From Rhynchonema sp. JSB1_4 (taxonomy: Eukaryota; Nematoda; Chromadorea; Monhysterida; Xyalidae): a DNA stretch of 63,217 bases. Below are positions 1 to 14,000 of this stretch, piece after piece; within the stretch, counting starts at the first letter, position 1, and every line of letters begins with the position of its first letter. The notes under the pieces were generated by a model. It worked only from the letters and a program-made list of their open reading frames with translations, did no database searches and was not told the DNA's origin. The DNA is taken from contig JASAMV010003760.1 of assembly GCA_030248065.1 (NCBI GenBank), positions 1-63,217 on the forward strand, given 5' to 3'. The position numbers and the translations under genes are program-made.

Positions 1-1411
1 GACCAACAAATAAGTTGAAGCAACCAAACCAAAAGCAATATAAATTGGTTAGGTTAGAAGAACCTTATCAAGCAACAAATTTAAACTGAAAACAGCGCAC
101 TCTAGGGCAATGAAACAACTGAAAATAAAACAGAGGAAACAGCGAGTTAGTAATGAAAACAACACCAAAAACAAAATATAATCACGTTCGCTTCAAATGT
201 GCTTCCGAAGTTTTGTGGCGCGGAATCCCGATGCGGAAAGAGAGCATAATTTTATATACAAGTGAATGGAAACGACTTGAAATTTGAAGTTCCGCCTGCT
301 GTTCATAGCAAAAGTGTCTAAAATAATCAATTTCTCAACAAAGAACCGAAACTGAAATTGTTTGGTGTAAAATAGAAGTCTCATGATACTCATGTCACAT
401 GCAGTGATCAGAATCTCAATCTATTCCATTTCACACAGGGGCAAACCAATTTCATGCGTGTTTTCGCGCTCGGGCGCGCCAGCCAACTAAAAAATCTCGC
501 GCAAAGCGCGCGTATAATGCTCGCGGAAATACATGTTCACACGCACTTTATATGGACACGGAAAGAGTTCAGAAAAGGTCGTTATGTATGTGAATCTATA
601 CCCTAGTTCAAGTGCACCATGTTGATAATGTACATTCAGAATCTGAGTATAGAGTGGAATAACAATGTAGTGATTCGCTTTCTATTATTCCGGGGCGCAT
701 TTACAAGATAAATTATAGTTGTGCTGAGAAATTTGAAGTCGTTTATTATGAGATATCCCACCAGATTTTGAGAGAAATATACATTGTCCAAGAGCGAAAA
801 CTCACGCAATTTGACGCGAAATAAGGTCAGGGTTAAATGTTCATGCACCCATGTTCAAGTCAATGCAGAGTTGAAACAGCAGCAGTGACGGCAGCACAAC
901 TTTGAGCTGTTAGCGTATGTAAGTGATGCAGAAATCACAATAATAATGAATGACATGGAAAAGCAAACAAGATGGAGCGACATAGGGTGATATTTTCGAA
1001 ACGGTGTATAGGTCAGTTGGGTGTTAAGGTCGGTGGAAAGCTCGGTCGACAGCTCAGTGTGATAGACCTCGGTGTAAACTTTAAACATTCCACGTTAATA
1101 ACAGGCAATGTTTTACGTTTACACCGAGCTACGCCGACCGAGCTTTCGGCCGAACTTTACGCCGAGCTTTACGCCCAACTGACCTTTACACCGTTTCGAA
1201 AATCCCACCCATAGGAAGCAGAACAATGTTAGTGAAGCATTATACATGTAGGGGTCTATTGTTATTATATTTCCATATCACAATCACCAGGCGAAGCGAA
1301 GAAGAAGCATGGTAGTGAAACATCAGCCAGCTTGGCAGCCATGCACCATCACCGATCAAACTTCACCCTTGAGGTTGATGTTAGTCGCGCCCTGGTGGGT
1401 GGTGCATGTAC
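1..1411. other. Myosin 3' intron/flank without visible exon
   Basis: This lies downstream of the last visible SH3 exon. I see no phase-compatible exon of the expected second MyTH4-FERM. The only structured content is one fold-back repeat (985-1210) and one copy of the TGAAACATCA motif (1316-1325). The intron probably extends beyond the left edge. Confidence 0.5.
985..1210. mobile_element. Fold-back MITE family F1, copy 1
   Basis: About 226 bp with long imperfect inverted arms beginning GGGTGATATTTTCGAAACGG and ending with the complement of GGGTGGGATTTTCGAAACGG. ATA flanks both ends (982-984 and 1211-1213), consistent with a 3-bp target duplication. Near-identical copies lie at 3081-3309, 31502-31729 and 60267-60492. 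The arms translate to a repeated peptide (TELSTELSTDL) that is an artefact of internal repeats, not a gene. Confidence 0.85.
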
Positions 1412-4400
1412 CTGTCCATAACTCATTGCCCCAATCGGCTCTGTGTACTCCATGGGGAAGTAGCCCTCTATGTCCTTCAGGCGACCGTAAGCCCACGTGC
1501 GACCATCTTTGGGGGCATCACTGCCCACCGCTGTCGGGGCCGGGCAGACCTGTACAAATGGGTGAAACATTAGAACCTGGAACGGTAGTGCATCTAAGAA
1601 GCAAGAATGACCAGGATTGTGCGTTTAATCGGCCATAACCACCCATGGCAGCCTACTCTCTCTTCAAAGGTATAGAACACTGGCTAACTTAGAAGATAAA
1701 CAGCAGTATCAACTTGATACTACCAAGCTTGTGATTGGTTCAGCCCCGTAAAACCACTTCAATGTCGATCAAGGTTGACGGCATCAAGTAATGTAAACAT
1801 GTCCTGCTCCATGCGGTGGGTGACTGCCCATCAACAAAGTACATATGTACAAAGCATAGTAGACGGGAGGCTGCGGTCAAATGGACAGGGTGGAACAGGC
1901 AACCACCACCAAGCAGTCACTGCCTTGCCGGTTACTTCTTGCCCGAGCCTGTTCCCCGGATTTTGACTGCCACTGCCCAGGAGTCATAAGTATGAATCGA
2001 CCTAAAAATTTTATGGGGCCTAAAATAAAGCAAAATCGCCAAACCTCGATAATGTCACCCTTGGCGAACTTCAACAGACTGCTGTCCCGTGTCATGTAGT
2101 CAGCCGTGGCGCGCACGAAGTCTTTTGCCTGAAGAATGTGTTGCTGGTGTGTACATACCTATGTACATTTACCCTGATTCATCAAGGAAATGTTCCTTAC
2201 CTGCGCAGGCCCAACCACGCATTGGTCAATCAACGCGCGGATCTGCGTCGCGCGTTCGGTGTACACGCGAACCTCGAATCCGCGACGCGTTGTGATGCGA
2301 AGTAGACGCGGCTCTGGCTGCTCGATACGCGCCAAATCGTCGAAACTGAGGAATGAAAGCGTTTTTGTTTTTAAAGTTGGGTGTAGGCGTGTTTGCACAT
2401 TGGATCATGTCAGACTCGGTGTACACCCAAGCAACATGCAAGCAATTGGCTCGATAGCAGTTCCTATGCGGATAAATAAAAAACACTGTTTTGTGGAACT
2501 GTCTTTTGTTTACAGTACCGCCTGCCCTCTCCAGAGACGTGGTGGGGTATCGGTATTTTTGGTCTCAGGAATGGTAGCTTTGGTTGGCATGGTGGATAAG
2601 AGAGCTTACGTAGACAGCACTGAATAATGTAAAAAATAGTAAAAATTTCTATTGGTTTAATTGGGATGAAAATACTCATGTTTTCGGAACTTGCGTCACA
2701 AAATCTTGTCAAAGATTGCACCTGTGAAACAAAAATACACAAATATAATTAACGCACTCGAAATGATCCAACACAGCGAGTGGATTATCGGCACTCTCAT
2801 AGTCCCTCGCAATCAGTCGTATGCCACTTTCGCTAATGCCCAACAATTCTGCCACATACTCATTTCGTCGATCTTCCACCACCTGAACATGCGATGTCGC
2901 CTTGATAATTCAGGATTTCAGGGAGACTCGGAATTATCTAAAATTTACCGAATACATTCTGCAGAAATACAACGGCCACTGTCTGGCCGCGTCCACCACG
3001 ACGCGTTTCACAACCATTGGAACTGTCGGCAGGTCCAGGGCTTGCTCGGGTGCTACTTGATAGGCTCCTGGAAATACATAGGGTGATATTTTCGAAACGG
3101 TGTAAAGGTCAGTTGGGTGTATGTAAAGGTCGGTGGAAAGCTCGGTCGACAGCTCAGTGTGATAGACCTCGGTGTAAACTTGAAACATTCCACGTTAATA
3201 ACAGGCAATGTTTCACGTTTACACCGAGCTACGCCGACCGAGCTTTCGACCGAACTTTACACCGACCTTTCGCCCAACTGACCTTTACACCGTTTCGAAA
3301 ATTCCACCCAAAGCGACAAAGAAATCAGAAAAGGTTGAAGCAGACGGAAAAGTCATCAAAAATAGTGATTCGTTTGGTTGACTATTTCTAATGAACCATA
3401 TTCAACATTTATTTATGAAAATGAATTCGACCGGCGTCCGTTCATGGGACTCACAATAACTTTTACGCTGGCCAAAATAGTGGCGAGCATCACTAAGTTT
3501 AGTAATTGTCTGAATAAAATGCTCACGTGATCAAGTTCGATCCAATCCCGCATCCAATTAGATAACCTAAGTTCGAAAACGCTCGGCAAAGTTTTCGAGA
3601 AAAAAGACAATGGGAAACACCAACGGAAAATTTCCCAGACGGCGTCCTTTTCGTACGCCCTGATTCTGAAGGGTGGTTCCTGTTTGAGCACATCACGCAT
3701 GATCTGTTGGTAGACCATGTCCATCGTATCCATGTCACGGATCTCTTCGCCCGGGTAGAACATCTATAATACATTTTTGATTCTGAAAAAACTGTTTTCG
3801 ATATTTGAACGATTCTAGTTTTTCTGGCCTTTATATTTTAAAATTGTGTAATAATTCGAGGGCCTACAAACACAATGGACTACCTCCTTCCTCAGATTGA
3901 TTCTCCAAGGCGGGTTCGTATAGGTCAGCACCGGTCCCGTGTTCTGTTTTCGATCAATCACCACACCAGCAGCGTTCACATTCACATTCGAGGCTGAAAA
4001 AACCGAATTTTAGGCTCAAATTGATTTTGCCTGAAAGACCTGAAAATGCCTGAATCTTACCTCTGACGTCACCTCTGCTGACGCCACGACGTCTCTCCAA
4101 AGTGGTCCGTGCGAATTGGTCAATGTCCTCCACCCAGTCCCCGACAGGCACCTCTTCAGGCGTTGGCGTTGCCTCGGCCTGAAAATTAAGGCATTTTTTT
4201 ACGATAGTTAGGCTTGACTTGCAATAAAGATAGAGTTTTAAAACCTTGGTTTTCCTCAACGTGCTCTGATGCTCATCGTAAGTGTAGTCGACTGTGGGCG
4301 TGGGTGGAATATGGTGGTGTTTCTCAACCGTGTACTTGTCCACCTGAAGGGTTTTGGACTTGTAGATGCTTCATTTTTACACAGAGGAGTCTGAAATGGT

Positions 4401-5013
4401 CCAAAAATGGTATACAGTACATACCTCTGTTGGTGGTGGACCCTGCCACCGATGCCCTTCAGTCTCAACGAATTCCCCGACTTGTGCGTGCTCCTGGAAG
4501 ATTTTAAAACGCTAAATGAGCTGTTTGTTGTTTGAAATTGGTGATTCTCTCCGTGACTCGCAACTCTAGAAAACCAGTCCCAGAATTAACTTAAAATTTC
4601 AGCCATTCAGTAAGTTCACCTGTTCAACCATCCGACCGTCTTCGTAGACAACGTATTGACGCTGAATCGGACGCCAGTATCGAACCTGATTAAAAATTTG
4701 GTGCAAACTAAGCTAGGTATTTTTCAAATTTAAAAAATTGCACTTACAATATCCTAAATTAATTTTGTATCTGCACAGTCGTCGTAGTGCTACACAGAAC
4801 CGAAATTTCAGTCACCCTACAGAGTATTCACCAAACAAACAGATCCTGTCACCAAACTTTCGGTCCCTGTAAAGACATCAGACTGTATCTTACCTCATCC
4901 ACGGGTGGCGGCAGCCCCTTCGATTGTTCCTTCATTCTTTGCAGTGCCTCAATTTCGCGCAACTTTATTTCTTCATGTGGTCGCACCATTGGCAACCGGC
5001 CAATAACTCGACC
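1412..5013 (-). CDS. Myosin XV-like, part 5: FERM C-lobe and SH3
   Basis: Exons 4894-5013, 4620-4685, 4425-4493, 4245-4343, 4061-4178, 3884-3993, 3621-3763, 3527-3566, 2758-2882, 2201-2345, 2045-2128 and 1412-1549. The first five are Pro/charge-rich linker (LPPPVDE, GPPPTE, IPPTPTVDY). Then PWRINLRKE, MFYPGEE..MVYQQIMRDVL, a short segment (WEIFRW, SNWMRDWIELDH), the FERM C-lobe (VAELLGISESGIRLIAR; DLARIEQPEPRLLRITTRRG) and an SH3 split over two exons: ATADYMTRDSSLLKFAKGDIIEV and WAYGRLKDIEGYFPMEYTEPI. The SH3 keeps ALYDY-like, Trp-Gly-like and Pro-x-x-Tyr positions. The last donor (CAG then GTACAT) shows that coding continues left of the window. Confidence 0.85.
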
Positions 5014-8000
5014 CTGCGGCACGGGGGTGATGTCGCCGTAGACATCCATTACCATTACCTTGTGTGGTTGGAAGTAGCGGGTATTGGTATTGACGGCGGT
5101 TGTATTTCTCGTTCATATTTTTTTATTAGGACTGAGAAAACCGGCATCTGATCTGACCTGATCAAACGTTATGTCTTGATCATAATGACTTTTTCGATCA
5201 ACAAAGATATTTTTAGGATTTACTGAAGCCACTAATTTTGACCAGCGTGAACGTTGTTTCTTAGCTGTTTGGGAATAAAGCCAACGCTGGTCTGAACCAA
5301 GTGACACCAATAAACTCGTAAACATCTCTAAAGTTCAAAAGTCACGTAGCCAATCCTGGTTTGACACCGGCCTGTTATCAATATCTGCTCGTATCCTAAT
5401 TTCGTTGCTTGTAAACCAAACTGGTGCTTGCATAATTGGTGTCGTGACGTTATGTTGCGTTATTGCTTGTGTCAGTATAATAAACAATAAAAAATCAAGA
5501 AGAAAAATTGCCAATCCTACCTAAATGGCAAAAAAAATCTTATATTTACCTGATCACTGAATGCCGATTCTACTCTGCCTTGCTGTGGATCGTACTGTAC
5601 TTTCCTGCCCTGTTCTGGCACTCCGCCTCCCAAGTATCGCACTTGTTGTTGTGTGGGGGTATTGCGCGGTATTGGCTGTTGGGGTTGCGGCGCCGGGTAT
5701 ATGGTCGCGTTTTGATGATCCCTGAAAACAAGATTAAAAAACAATGCATTTTGTGGCTTTAGAACTAGAACACCAACCACCTGTTGACGTTAGAACTTTT
5801 ATCGAAGAAATCCTAAGTATGTATACATTTGTACACATCACCTACATAAGCAGAAAATATGCTCACAAAATGTTTTTGCCTGGATCCTTATCTTGGAGGC
5901 GTTACACGTTACTTTTCCGTCGATGCGGTACGCACAAAAAGGTTCAGCTCGGGTCTGGTTAATTTTGAAGGTGATAAAGCCAAAGGACCAGAACTTTCCT
6001 CAAACAAAAAACATCGCGAACAAAATTGACGTTGGCATGTATATGCGTAACCTATTGAAAAGTGTCACACACATAAACCATAACAATGGCGAAGGAAAGG
6101 TGTGGTTCGATTATTTTTTCTGTCAACGTTGATAAGGCAAAGTCTAATGATGATCTTAACACTGAGCATTACATAAAGTGTAGTGCATCTTAACCACAAG
6201 GTTGAAACAAAGCCATGCGTTATGTGAATGTCCCAAAAATGCATTTTAAAATAAAAAATTTAAAAAAGTGCTCTCACCCATTTTCCATTTTGTTGACCCG
6301 CGCGTGCTGCGGAGTGGGTGTACGTGGGTCAGCTCTAGCTTGCTGTTGCTGAAAAACGTTGAATAAAAAAGTTTATCTTAAATTTCAGAACGTTCCTTGC
6401 ATAAAGTGCGAAATTCATGCTCATATAACAATGCATTTGACAGCATATACCTAGGTACCGATAAAATTGGAGATTTCACGCGAAAATCACGCTCACAGCG
6501 TATTGATATATCAGAAAATTTGCATATCTTCATAAGATCAACTGTTTCTGCATACCGCGCGCGCCTTTTCATTGTTGCATTGTTTGCTTTGGCATTCGGG
6601 AACGTGGTGATCTATGTAATCAGTGGGTAACGCCTTCCGGTTCTTTGCGCGGTCACCAAGAACTTGAACATTTTGAACTTGCGCACTTTGGTTAGAAAGG
6701 GTCACTATTGTTACTACAAACATTATCTTATCAAATCTAATAAAAATCAGCGTTTCAATAAAAAGTTGTCCGAAAAAGTGATCACGCGTGCATGTAATAC
6801 GTTTTGATTGTTTGAAAATGAAGCAGACGCATGTTTATTCACCCTGAATGAACTGAGATAATAAGAATAACGATAAAAAAATCAAAACGTGTGTAGTCTT
6901 CACATTTTTTGCATACCGTACCTGCGCATTAGGCGTCGGTGTGGGGAAACTGGGCTCGGGGGGCATGGTTGGTGCTGGGGGCACTTCATGCGCTTTCTCC
7001 ACTGTCACCGGAATAACTTTGTCCATCGTGATTTGAGTTTGTCCTTCCCTGTTGTTGTTGACGTTTGTGGTTGTCATTTCGTTGGTGGTTTGTTGTTGCA
7101 TGCTGAAAAACTTTTTTAGGTTTCATCGTATAAATGTTTAATTTTCACAAAAAACGCAAAATATCAGAACACGCACGCCATGGCCTGTCCATTTTGTATC
7201 ATCACACCATTCTGCTGCGGCGGCGCCATCATTTGCATCGGGAACATCTGCAGTTTTGAACTTTCTCTTCCATTCGTGTTATAGAAATGCAAAGAAAGAG
7301 AAAAACACAAACGTTAGGTTGCATCATCGGCATTTGCATAGGCACGAATCCCATGAATGACTGTTGCTGGTTGGCTGACGTTCCAAACATGGGTGTACCG
7401 GCTTGTGGGGCCATTGTCAGTGCCTGCTGGGCTGTCCCATCACTCACTTGTTGCTGCTGTGCTTGCATGGGAACCATTTGCGTGGGTGTTGGGGTTGTCT
7501 GAGAAAACAAGGACATTTTTTGATTGTTTTTTGGAAAAAATTATTTGCTTAAAGTTTTTTTGAGATGACAAAAATTACTACCATTGGCATCGGACTGTAG
7601 CCCATCGACTGTGGCATGGCGAACATACGACCCTGGCCTGAAAGCGGATCAGGGAAAGTTTCTATCGATTAGAAATGCTCGCTTTTGATCAATTTCTGTA
7701 TTAAAAATGGTCAATTGTGAAACATCACTTATCAAATCTTCACCCACCATCCATCTGCATCATCATGAACATCGGCTGTTGCATTTGCATCATTGGACTC
7801 GGCGCCACAGCCGCCTGTTGCACGACCTGAACGCAAAAGGTTTGAAAAAATTCAGGAAAATTTTTACTAAATAATTTTGTAAAAATTCTGCGCGCTCACC
7901 TGTGGCTGTTGTTGTTGTTGTTGCACTGGTTGCGTCTGTGTGGCAGCACCACCCTCTGGTCCGCCTTTGATGCTGGCCACAAGACTTCGACAGTCATACA

Positions 8001-11000
8001 CCTCATCCAGTGTGCTGTCGTTGGCGAGCATCTGGAGAAGAGTGTTGCGGAAATTTTTCGGTAAAAATCGGTTTTTGGAGAAAAATTAACAGATTTTTAA
8101 AGATTTTTTCACACGAAAGCGCCTGACCGGTTCGAAAATGTCGTCCAGAAACTTGTCGACGTCCGAGTTTTTCGACGGAATCTGCATTCGTCGAATCCTG
8201 GTCGAATAGGACATTTCACTCGGTGGCACGGCTGAGTACCGAGTCATACTGCTCATTGGCGCGTAGTAGCCCTCGCTGGCGACTGGAAAATGGTAAATGG
8301 CGATTGAAAAAATGCGTAAAAACAAATTTGAAATGTACAAACCAGAGCTGGCTCGAATCTCCATTTGTCTACCATTTGGCATGACCGCCGAAGGGACAGT
8401 GTATTCGTTTACTCGGTACGGACCGCTGGACACTGAGGCAGCCATGGTGGCTGGAAATTAGTGAAAAAAATTTTTTGACATAAAGACTGTCAATAGTTGC
8501 AATAATTTATTCTGTTTTAAATGTAGGGTTGAACAAATTTGCATTATTTCAAGATGATCGCACTTCGTTCTCGTTAGAGGTGGAGTTTCGGTCTTGTATA
8601 TCAAAATGCATGCTTTGTGCCTTGTGATGTCAAATTTGAACAAACAATCGTCTCAAAGCATGGCAGCCCATTTTATTTAAAAAATATAAGTAAAATAAAA
8701 AATGCAAAAGAAGATACGTATCTGTCAGACGACGTTGGAGGAGTAACTATCCCGATTGACAGGTAGCCCTCTACTCCACAACGCACGTCCCTTCCCTACG
8801 ATCACTGTCCCTAACGCTCATGTGTTTGTGTTTTCATCTTTGTTTCTTTGCCGCGCGCACTCCTGTGGGCAGGAGGTGTGGACCGGTGATGTAAATGTTG
8901 CTTTTATTATTTAGCTGGGTGCGTGAAACAGAATGGTGTTGGGAGAGCACTTACATTGCAATGTACACTGTTGCGTTATCTCTGCAGTATACAAGAGAGA
9001 GGGAAAGACAACTCGCACGTACACGCGCACCTTGCTAGATCAGGCAAGTGCATGCGTTGCTTTGATACGTGCACAAAGCAGTCACAGCAGAAAAAGAGCA
9101 GCCCAGACAACACGCACGTGTCAGGCTGGCACTTCTTCATCTTTTCACCCACAGAACATAATGTAGTGGGGTGTGGGGCTATAAGTGGAATACTCCGGTA
9201 TACAAACAGTATGTCAAGGTCCAAAATAAGATCAGGCTCAAGCATTGTGGGTGCAGCGAATCTAAGTACCAAGTTCGTTCCAAATTTGGCATTTTATTCA
9301 GGTTAAACTCAATGAAACAGTGTGACCACTCCACTCACCACTGTGGGCTCGGTGCTGTGTGGGTGCGGGGTGCGCATAGACCGGCTGCTGTTGCGGCATG
9401 ACACCTTGTTGCATTACCGTAACCCGACTACCGGATGACAGTGATACACTTGATGGGGGCACCACTTGTGTGTTCGTCACCAGTTGACCCTGGGGCATGA
9501 TGTATTGGGCTGGTGCCGAGCTGACGGGCTGGGGCTGTTCGTAGATCATCTGGCCCATTGGGGCTTGCTGAAACGTTAGACAGCTGGGCATGAATTGATT
9601 TTGCAGTGGGCTAGTTGGATAATTCTGTGGTGATGGGCATGATAACAATGGCCGCTTATAAACATCGGCCTTCATGAAGGCGATTTGTAAGATCTTCGGT
9701 GAAGCGCATTCGGACTTTTATGTACTCGGAGGTACCAAGGTGTTTACGGACTCAAAAGGAACACCGGAACTGAACCTATAACTAAAAGTGAATGAACCCG
9801 AACCTGAACAGGCATCTGCATCATCATGGGCTGCATCACTGTGATTGGTGCACTCGGTGGGGCTCCTTGCAGGGACGGGTGGGAGTCTGAAATTCGGTTT
9901 TCTTTTCTGTTGTTCTTGCTTTTTGCATGATCTAGGATTTCATGCACATGCCAACTTTGCATAATATCACTGTACTGTATGTGCATGTCAAGACAGTGTT
10001 GCACATAGTTAGTATTGGAGCCAGTGTTGCCACTTGTGTGGCTGATATATCAAACTTGCTGATAGAACTCATCTTGGACGCTGGTGTAAGCTTTAATCGG
10101 ATCTAATGACGAAGTCAAATATAAAAGTCTCATATACATGTCACAAAGACTAGCGAACATCTAATAGAGTGTTTATGACCTTGCTGGTATTTTGAATTGT
10201 TCACCACGCAGCCTGATGTTTCACCCACTTACCTCCATTCACCGATCGCTTCAACTGTGTTGTACCCATCCTCGGTCCACCACTAACGTGACTCATTGAA
10301 CGTTGCGACCCGCCATAGACCTGGTTGGGCTCGTCCATGGCGGATGTTTGGATGCGGGTGAGGGACACGGCTGGATGCGGTGCACCCACACCCACACCCT
10401 CGGCCGGATCGGACGGCACAGAACCCTCCGACGATGACCTACAAAGAAAAATTGTGTGTGATTTTTTACATAACGACTGTTAAAAAATAATCAGGAAAAT
10501 CTGTAGATATGTCGTTGGCATTTTCGCTCTGAACAAAAAAAACGGAGAGATGGATGATATAAGACTAAATGCCCCCTTTTCACAATTGCAATGTGCGAAG
10601 TTTTTTTGCGCAAAAGGCTCTAAAATACGCATCACTCACAGTCTGGTCACAACGGTTTTCGGCTTGTATTTGCTCAGATTCTCCTGCGTGTTCTTCGCGG
10701 ATACCAGCCATTGATCAGAAACCTGTCAACAAAGAAACAAACATAAAAAAGCTAAAAAAAATTACAGAATATTATGTAAACTTACGTGAGCAGGGAATTC
10801 GTCTGGTAATTCGAGATGTGCGATGACGTCGAGCACGTAATCGTCGGGAAGCAGGTCAACTTTCATTGTGTCGTTTTCAATTTGAACCGTCCAGCCTCCG
10901 CCTCGTGGAAGATCCCTGTAAATTATACAGTGTGAAAAAGTTACAGAACATTTTGTAAAAATAAACACAAAATAAAATGACCCACTCGTCTTTGAGAATT

Positions 11001-14000
11001 CGCGCGGCGAGATCCTGCGCGGTGCACCACGACTCGACTTGATAGTTGTGTTGGACCTCTGAAGTCAAGCGCAATAAATTAAACGTTTCGATTAAATTAA
11101 CTGGAAATATTTCCACCTCCCCCAACACGAACCATTAAACGAATAAGCAGGCAGTGCCATGCGTTGTTTACTGCGACATGCGCCATGCTCCAGCCAACAA
11201 GGGGGCATTTGACGTCCGTGACCAGTGAGCATTGCAGAATGCAGCAGACGACCAACTATGACCACCTTGTATGCACCACTGCGCGCGTGCACGTAGCTGG
11301 AAAGCATACGTGGTCAGTTGGCTGATGTTTCATTTTGCTCTCCTCCATATCTTCAAGCAGTTAGTTCACTATTTTTGCTGGCGACACAGCATTATTCAAA
11401 TTGTCTCCCGCTTTCGATATCTGTTTTCACTGGCTTTCACAGACATGGTTACCAGGTTATCGTCAGTGCACCCAGATGACCCCATAATGACCAAAAGACA
11501 AACAATCGGTTCCTCGTGCATCATGGAATTTTATATCATTGAGCTGAACGAACCGCGTTTGGGCTGCCAATTGTGTGTTTATATCAATACCTACTAGTGT
11601 AAAGGCAAACTACACCAACACGAGCCCGATTTCGAAGGTGGCGTCAGTGGTCAATAAAAAAATTTTTTTATTCGAACCCCATTTTTAAAAAATTTTTTTT
11701 TCCCAACCCCCCACAAAAAAAAAAAATTTTTTTTTTATTTTTTTAAACCAGACACAACCTTAAACCCCCCGCCCCCCCCCCCCCCCCCCCGGGGGGGGGG
11801 GGTTTTCTTTATTATCCCACACCAAACACAAAAAAAAAAAAAAAAAAAAAATCCCTCTCATGGATAAATAAATGCCCACTCAGTCACATGTTACAGAAGT
11901 GTGTGGTCATATGAGAGACCCAGTGAGTTTCACCATTCTAAATCCACAAAACAACATTATCACCCAATACACCCATGAGGGTATTATTCAACAGTAGCAA
12001 TTTTTATGCAAAAAATGGCACTTTTACAGCAAAAAATTCGAGAAATTTTCGAATTTTGAAATAATAAAAAAAAAATTTAACTTTTGGAACGAATTTTTTT
12101 TAAAAACCACTGGGTGGCGTGCATTCAAAACGAATAGAAAGAGAAGATCATCATGCTCCATTTTGTATTCTTCAACGTGTAACATTTCCCAAATCAGCAG
12201 CCACGTCTGAATGTTTCACCATACTGCCAGCTGCGAAATCGAGCTCATGTTGGTGTAGCTTGCCTTTAGTTACCTATACCGAACCGTGTTGTGTGATTGA
12301 TTGTGAAACATCATCCAGTATGACAGCAAACTTCCTAAAAGTGTATATATAGTAAGTTTCTAATTTCGTTGCCTCATGCATTCTTTCAGACGCAGGGAAA
12401 CTCCCGTTCGAAGTCGAGGCAGGCAACAACCTCAACACACAGTCCACAGGCCACGCAGCTGACACACACAGCTTGTGTGACTGAAACATTCGAAACACAC
12501 ACGAGCCAGCTGCGTGGCTTGTTGACTGTGTGTTGAGCTTGTTGCCTGCCTCGACTTCGAACGGGCGTTTCCCTACGTCTGTAAACAAAGTGTATGAGGC
12601 AACGAAATTAGAAATTTACTATAAAGGCCTAACTATACTTCGTTCTCTCAGAGAACAAAGAACAAATTCTCGCGCGCTGATTGGCTGTTGAACATACGTG
12701 GACCAATCAGCGCGCGAGAATTTGTTCTTTATTCTCTGAGAGAACGAAGTATAGTTAGGCCTTAACACTTTAGCACGCATACCTGAGCACGTAATTCAAC
12801 AGGTCTTTTGTTGGTGGCACAGTGGCAGCCAAGACGGCCATCAGGCACCAACATCGGTCAACGGACTGGGAGTCGGAATTCTCGCGAGTTTGGTTGATGA
12901 TTTGAGCGTAAAGCTCGTCACCAAGAATTGGATTGCTCAGCACCTGCATACGCGCACAATAAAGATGTTTTGTTCAATAATTTATGGCGTTTTATGAGCA
13001 GAGAGATACGATGTTGATGAATAATTTCACTGCAATGGCCAAGGCTGCAAGTAAGGATCATGCGAAGCACATGGACTGCTATAGGTTCACACTCTTAGAA
13101 ATGTTTCAAAGGCCTTATCAGTTCCGATGAGAAAACTGAACTTTTCAGTAGCATTTTGCTTGCGACATGAACAAGAAACTTCAACTCTGTGACAAAAACC
13201 ATCAAATCTGCCTTTGCGACAACCGACCCTCGGCATTAGTACATATTCGGTTTGGCGACACACCAATCAGTGAGGTATGATAACAAACTCCGTTATGTTC
13301 TTTCTGATTCTTCTCCCACTATGCATAATGCACCGGAAAAGTTCGACTAAGCCCCCGTCCCCGAGGCAAGTTTTCAGATCAAGCACCCCTTATTTGCGAA
13401 TTTTTTGTTTCAAAATCTGAAAACAGACGCGTGGCCCAAATAAGCCCCAGCGGTTAATCGAACTTCTCCGGCTCGGTACTTCTAAGGTGCATAAACCAAA
13501 TGTGGTATCAGTCTTTCCATCCCCCGACCCAATAACCCACCATTTGCACAATATAATTGGCGAGCAGAATCTCGCTCCACGCACTGCGACCTTTATCGTT
13601 CATGAATTTGAGCACCAATTTGAAAAGCACCACTGAATCGTTGAAGTCCTCTTCGGAGTCCTTTGCGAGAAACGGGGACACGATCGGCTCGCGACGGTAT
13701 TGCCACATGTGACCCTGCGGAGTCAAGGAGTTTGAGCGGCTGATTCAGACTAAGACAAAGACGTTTCCGGTCTCAGGCCAGTAGTATACCTTGAAATTCT
13801 GTTCGGCAAACTTTTCGAACGGAAATTCGTGCAGATTCGACGGCAGAGTGTGCTTGCTCGGGTGCACTGCCGCACCCTGGGGACGACGGATCAGCACATC
13901 TTCGTATGCGAGGCGACTGTCTGCAAGAGTTTTTGGAAAATTTTCGACAAAATGTTTGTGGAAAAAATGACAAAAAATATAAAAATTACTATTTTTGTAA

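Noticed and set aside
5060..5140. Possible small myosin exon encoding a Pro/Ile-rich segment, with good acceptor and donor
   Set aside because: Its phases (1 in, 2 out) fit neither neighbour, while exon 5721-5550 joins 5013-4894 in phase without it.
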